A stretch of DNA of 64,000 nt, taken from positions 75,697 to 139,696 of the forward strand of contig QHXR01000003.1 in the NCBI GenBank assembly GCA_003223025.1, in the 5' to 3' direction. This DNA comes from Acidobacteriota bacterium (GTDB lineage Bacteria > Acidobacteriota > Blastocatellia > Pyrinomonadales > Pyrinomonadaceae). A program made the position numbers and the translations under genes. Below, piece after piece: positions 61,153 through 64,000 of the stretch (position 1 is the first letter of the stretch; each line of letters starts with the position of its first letter). Below the pieces are notes generated by a model, which saw only the letters and a list, made by a program, of their open reading frames with translations, had not been told where the DNA came from and did not search any database.

Positions 61153-62052
61153 CTAGCCCGCGCGCGTCTCCCCGCCGAGGACCGTCATCACTTCTCCGCT
61201 GATATAACTCGAATCTGCATTCGACGCGAAGAAAACGAATGCCGGAGCGATCTCTTCAGGCTGACCCGGGCGTTTCATCGGAGTGTCTGCTCCATGCTTT
61301 GCGACTTCATCAGGATCCTTGTCCGCAACATTCAACGGAGTCCAAACAGGTCCCGGAGAAACGCAATTGACGCGAATCTTTCTCTCCGCCAAACTCTGCG
61401 CGAGGGATTTTGTAAACGCGTGGATGGCTCCTTTTGTCGCCGAATAATCGAGCAACTCTTTACTTCCCTCGAATCCGGTTATAGATCCTGTATTGACGAT
61501 CGCTCCATCTTCCGGAATATATTTCAGCGCTGCTTTCGCCATGTAAAAGTATCCGAAGATATTCGTTCGAAACGTTTTTTCGAACTGTTCGTCGCTGATA
61601 TCCTCGATCGCCTTCTGATGTTTCTGAAACGCCGCGTTATTGACGAGAATGTCGAGCCGCCCGAATTCCTTCTTCGCCTTCTCGACCGCACGCCGGCAGA
61701 ACTTTGAATCCGTGACATCGCCGGCGATCGAGATGCATGTCTGGCCTTCCGCTTCGACCGCGGCGATCGTTTCTTTGGCGTCAATCTTCTCTGCCGGCAA
61801 GTGAACAATCGCGATGTCGGCACCCTCGCGGGCGAAGAGAACGGCCACGGCTCGTCCGATTCCGGAGTCGCCACCGGTGATGATCGCCGCGCGATCTTTT
61901 AATTTTCCCGAGCCTCTGTAATTCGGCGCCTCATACTGCGGCCGCGGAGTTACCTTCTTCTCGATCCCCGGGCGCTCCTGTTTTTGCTTCGGCATCGGGT
62001 TCTTCGGTCTCGAACCAGACTGCTTATTATTCGACTCCATCTCTTTCGCCAT
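61153..62052 (-). CDS. SDR family oxidoreductase (YghA/YhdF-like)
   Basis: A 299-residue short-chain dehydrogenase. After a Lys/Pro/Gln-rich tail of about 45 residues, the Rossmann fold starts at DRAAIITGGDSGIGRAVAVLFAREGAD (NAD(P)-binding TGxxxGIG). It is followed by DILVNNAAFQ, the catalytic serine in GSITGF, and YSATKGAIHAF with the YxxxK pair. The C-terminus ends SSYISGEVMTVLGGE. The N-terminal tail and overall pattern fit the YghA/GsiB-stress glucose-dehydrogenase-like subgroup, often induced in stress. The substrate is unknown. The small plasmid-stabilisation-like gene lies upstream on the same strand. Confidence 0.9.
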   Translation of the reverse strand: MAKEMESNNKQSGSRPKNPMPKQKQERPGIEKKVTPRPQYEAPNYRGSGKLKDRAAIITGGDSGIGRAVAVLFAREGADIAIVHLPAEKIDAKETIAAVEAEGQTCISIAGDVTDSKFCRRAVEKAKKEFGRLDILVNNAAFQKHQKAIEDISDEQFEKTFRTNIFGYFYMAKAALKYIPEDGAIVNTGSITGFEGSKELLDYSATKGAIHAFTKSLAQSLAERKIRVNCVSPGPVWTPLNVADKDPDEVAKHGADTPMKRPGQPEEIAPAFVFFASNADSSYISGEVMTVLGGETRAG

Positions 62053-62132
62053 TCTTCACCTCGATCAAGACAAGAAAAGGCGATGTCAGCCATCGCCCTT
62101 GTTAAATGTTTTATGCGGCTCGATTATCAGGG

Positions 62133-62330
62133 CTATGACTTCTTAGCACCTTTTCGTCCCGAACCGCCGGGATTTTTTCCACCGCCGTCCTGCTTGTTTA
62201 CCGTCGCCCAGGCCCGGCTCTCAGCTTCTTTCTTCGAGACACCCTTCTTCTCGTAACCTTCTTCAATGTGTTCTGCTTTTCGTTCCTGCTTCGATGTGTA
62301 TTTGCTCGTTCCGTCCTTACGTGTCGGCAT
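62133..62330 (-). CDS. Small plasmid-stabilisation-like protein
   Basis: A 65-residue very charged protein: MPTRKDGTSKYTSKQERKAE, then HIEEGYEKKGVSKKEAESRA, WATVNKQDGGG and a Gly/Lys/Ser end. This pattern is known from small proteins annotated as plasmid stabilisation protein in many genomes; the mode of action is not established. The start ATG 62330 is chosen because AAGGAGGA stands at the right distance on the minus strand; a longer frame to 62429 lacks this. It lies upstream of the SDR gene on the same strand, a pairing that points to general stress. Confidence 0.8.
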   Translation of the reverse strand: MPTRKDGTSKYTSKQERKAEHIEEGYEKKGVSKKEAESRAWATVNKQDGGGKNPGGSGRKGAKKS

Positions 62331-62349
62331 ACGAATATTCCTCCTTGAT

Positions 62350-62571
62350 CTAGAAAATACCGGCCGCTCGAACCGGCCTATGGTTCCGAGCACGGAAGTA
62401 GATGTCTCGCGCTCGAACGTAGATGTCATTCGATACTCGAAATTCGGTCTGACGCACGTGGTTGCGCTGGATGACCGTTTCGGTTTCGGTAACCGCCGTA
62501 GTGTCGGTGATGGACAACACTATCGGACAGTCGTGGCTGTTCAGCCTCTTGATATATTTCGTTAGCATCAT
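62350..62571 (-). CDS. Possible small protein, unknown
   Basis: A 73-residue frame beginning MMLTKYIKRLNSHDCPIVLS with GGGGAG five to six bases before the ATG on the minus strand. It ends 19 bases before the plasmid-stabilisation-like start. The C-terminal half is Arg-rich (NDIYVRARDIYFRARNHRPV) with a short internal repeat. No family was recognised. The ribosome binding site and gene spacing support it; the odd composition speaks against it. Confidence 0.35.
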   Translation of the reverse strand: MMLTKYIKRLNSHDCPIVLSITDTTAVTETETVIQRNHVRQTEFRVSNDIYVRARDIYFRARNHRPVRAAGIF

Positions 62572-62720
62572 TTCGTTCTCCCCGGTTACTAACCCTTATG
62601 TAATGTTTTCGAACTGGTGCTGACAGAAATGCAATCACCATGCCATCAAGGATCGACGTCAAAACGTCCGATTTCTTGCCGAAGTATTGACAGCCGAAAC
62701 CCGTTCTAGTAGCGTAACTG

Positions 62721-63743
62721 GTGACGCGAAAATCGCTGTTTATTGGACGACAAAATTTGAGCAATCTCCGCAAACTCGAGCTGCCGCCGCAAGGTCTTAA
62801 CACGCTGTTCGGCGTACAGGATCAAAACATCAAATATCTTGAATCTCTTCTCGACGTGAGCATTGGCGCGCGAGGGAATGAGCTGCTAATCGACGGCGAT
62901 CCGCGCGACATCGAGACGGTCGAAAAGATCCTTCGGGAGTTTGGCGAGCTGTTCGCCGAGGGGAATACATTCACCGACAAAGAGCTCCGCGACGCATTCA
63001 AGCAGATCGCAGAGGATCGGGCCTACAGTCTCAAAGATTATTTTCTAAAGGCCCGCTTCAATCCCTCGGGAAAGAAGCAGGTCGCACCGAAGACAGCCAA
63101 TCAGAGAAAATATCTGGATGCGATCGCATCAAACGATCTCGTTTTTGGAATCGGAGTGGCCGGAACGGGAAAGAGTTTCCTGGCTGTAGCGATGGCGGTC
63201 GATGCCCTGTTCAAAAAGCAGGTCAGCCGCATCATCCTGACGCGTCCGGCCGTAGAAGCCGGCGAGCGTCTCGGTTTCTTGCCCGGCGATCTTCAGGAAA
63301 AAGTTGATCCTTATCTGCGACCGCTCTATGATGCCCTGTTCGATCTCGTCGACGGCGAACGTGTAACGAAGATGCTCGAGAAACGAATCATCGAGATCGC
63401 TCCGCTCGCGTTCATGCGCGGCCGAACTTTGGCAGACGCATTCATCATTCTTGACGAGGCTCAGAACACGACCAGCGAGCAGATGAAGATGTTCCTGACA
63501 CGCATCGGCTTCGGTTCGAAAGCGGTCGTCACCGGCGACACGACGCAGATCGATCTACCTCGCGGACAGAGGAGCGGACTCAAGGAAGCGGAGATAGTGC
63601 TCGCCGGTCTCGAAGAGATAGAGTTCGTCTACTTCAACGACAAAGACGTCGTCCGTCATAAACTCGTGCAGATGATCGTGAAGGCATACGAGAATCAGTC
63701 CGAAAACGATGGACGCGAGGACGCAAATGCCGCTCGTCGTTAA
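62721..63743 (+). CDS. PhoH family ATPase
   Basis: A 340-residue cytoplasmic protein of the PhoH (PhoL/YbeZ) group, an ATPase of the P-loop superfamily linked to RNA metabolism and ribosome maturation. The N-terminal KH-like part ([19 protein letters not shown]) is followed by [33 protein letters not shown] with Walker [30 protein letters not shown] and Walker [13 protein letters not shown] 62721 is the likely start (MTRKSLFI); no clear ribosome binding site is present. ybeY overlaps its end by 17 bases, the standard phoH-ybeY pairing. Confidence 0.93.
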   Translation: MTRKSLFIGRQNLSNLRKLELPPQGLNTLFGVQDQNIKYLESLLDVSIGARGNELLIDGDPRDIETVEKILREFGELFAEGNTFTDKELRDAFKQIAEDRAYSLKDYFLKARFNPSGKKQVAPKTANQRKYLDAIASNDLVFGIGVAGTGKSFLAVAMAVDALFKKQVSRIILTRPAVEAGERLGFLPGDLQEKVDPYLRPLYDALFDLVDGERVTKMLEKRIIEIAPLAFMRGRTLADAFIILDEAQNTTSEQMKMFLTRIGFGSKAVVTGDTTQIDLPRGQRSGLKEAEIVLAGLEEIEFVYFNDKDVVRHKLVQMIVKAYENQSENDGREDANAARR

Positions 63744-64000
63744 TCTCCAGCGAAAGATAAAACTTGATACATCGGTTGTAAAGAAATTCGTTTCGACTTT
63801 GCCAACCAAGATCGATGAAGCTGACGGCCGTGATTTTGCGATTGCATTCGTTTCAGATCGTCGAATGAAGGAGCTAAATGGATTCTTTCGTGGCAAAGAT
63901 TCCACCACCGACGTTCTTTCTTTCCCGCACGAACCCGACGAATTCGACAACGAGAATACAAATCTCGGCGACATCGTCATCTCAGTCGAGCAAGCGGAGC
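63727..64000 (+). CDS. ybeY: Endoribonuclease YbeY (partial, runs off the window)
   Basis: First 91 residues of the rRNA-maturation endoribonuclease, which processes 16S rRNA 3' ends and takes part in ribosome quality control. [20 protein letters not shown] is followed by [34 protein letters not shown] and [12 protein letters not shown], the conserved start of the family. The zinc-binding HGxLHLxGYDH motif lies beyond the window end. ATG 63727 is chosen because GAGG lies six bases before it; ATG 63709 is an in-frame alternative. It overlaps the phoH end by 17 bases, so the two are translationally coupled. Confidence 0.92.
   Translation, partial: MPLVVNLQRKIKLDTSVVKKFVSTLPTKIDEADGRDFAIAFVSDRRMKELNGFFRGKDSTTDVLSFPHEPDEFDNENTNLGDIVISVEQAE

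Overview
The window reads as a chromosomal segment of a Gram-negative (diderm) bacterium, most likely an Acidobacteriota of the Blastocatellia/Pyrinomonadales type. This is inferred. The supports are LPS genes (lpxD, lpxB, lptD), a TonB-dependent receptor, DsbD, a surface protein ending in a domain resembling the Solibacter-type TIGR03437 domain, many Asn/Ala/Ser/Thr-rich lipoproteins, an atpD-atpC pair detached from other ATP synthase genes, and moderate GC. No tRNA, rRNA, CRISPR array, integrase or transposase was seen.

Layout. 1-4.2 kb: end of a TolB-like propeller protein, cysS, a GT39-like glycosyltransferase and cysteine dioxygenase. 4.4-10.7 kb: dsbD, then a pyruvate dehydrogenase operon (pdhA, pdhB, a GIY-YIG-like gene, pdhC) interrupted by hairpin repeats. 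10.9-18 kb: M28 peptidase, EamA transporter, STAS protein, lpxD, M29-like lipoprotein, lpxB. 18-23.7 kb: surface propeller protein, ilvE, membrane-bound spermidine-synthase-like protein. 24.1-30.7 kb: an unusual same-strand cassette of a lipoprotein, a 97-aa protein, two tandem M15-like/peptidoglycan-binding lysin paralogues around a 58-aa ORF, and a 1217-aa patatin phospholipase whose catalytic dyad is split by a membrane domain. 30.7-38.7 kb: lptD, NtrC-like regulator, lipoprotein, GT4 glycosyltransferase, small membrane protein, IcmA-like mutase, four-helix-bundle protein. 38.7-44.9 kb: lipoprotein behind an apparent promoter and attenuator, sorbosone-dehydrogenase-like protein, YraN, S9 peptidase, glycine-zipper stress protein. 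45.1-57.4 kb: a giant beta-helix/Calx-beta/FG-GAP surface protein broken by two frame changes, and a TonB receptor. 57.6-64 kb: atpC, atpD, a secreted protein, an SDR, small proteins, phoH and partial ybeY.

The most striking non-genic signal is a class of degenerate 7-bp-period repeats at eight or more loci. Several form paired inverted arrays, often abutting stop codons. Some lie inside coding sequence exactly at interdomain linkers (DsbD, PdhC). DsbD linker heptads share words and about 32 of 37 bases with an intergenic array 32 kb away. A second repeat class (GCTCC-N4-GGAGC plus an AAATGTTTGT tail) and three 46-bp double-hairpin units near the GIY-YIG gene add to this.

Functionally, lpxD, lpxB and lptD make and export LPS. 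DsbD could feed thiol redox power to periplasmic disulfide enzymes, including those that act on LptD cysteines. The pdh genes supply acetyl-CoA. ilvE and the IcmA-like mutase suggest branched-chain amino/acyl metabolism. The TonB receptor, giant adhesin-like protein and secreted peptidases fit a polymer-degrading, surface-attached lifestyle.
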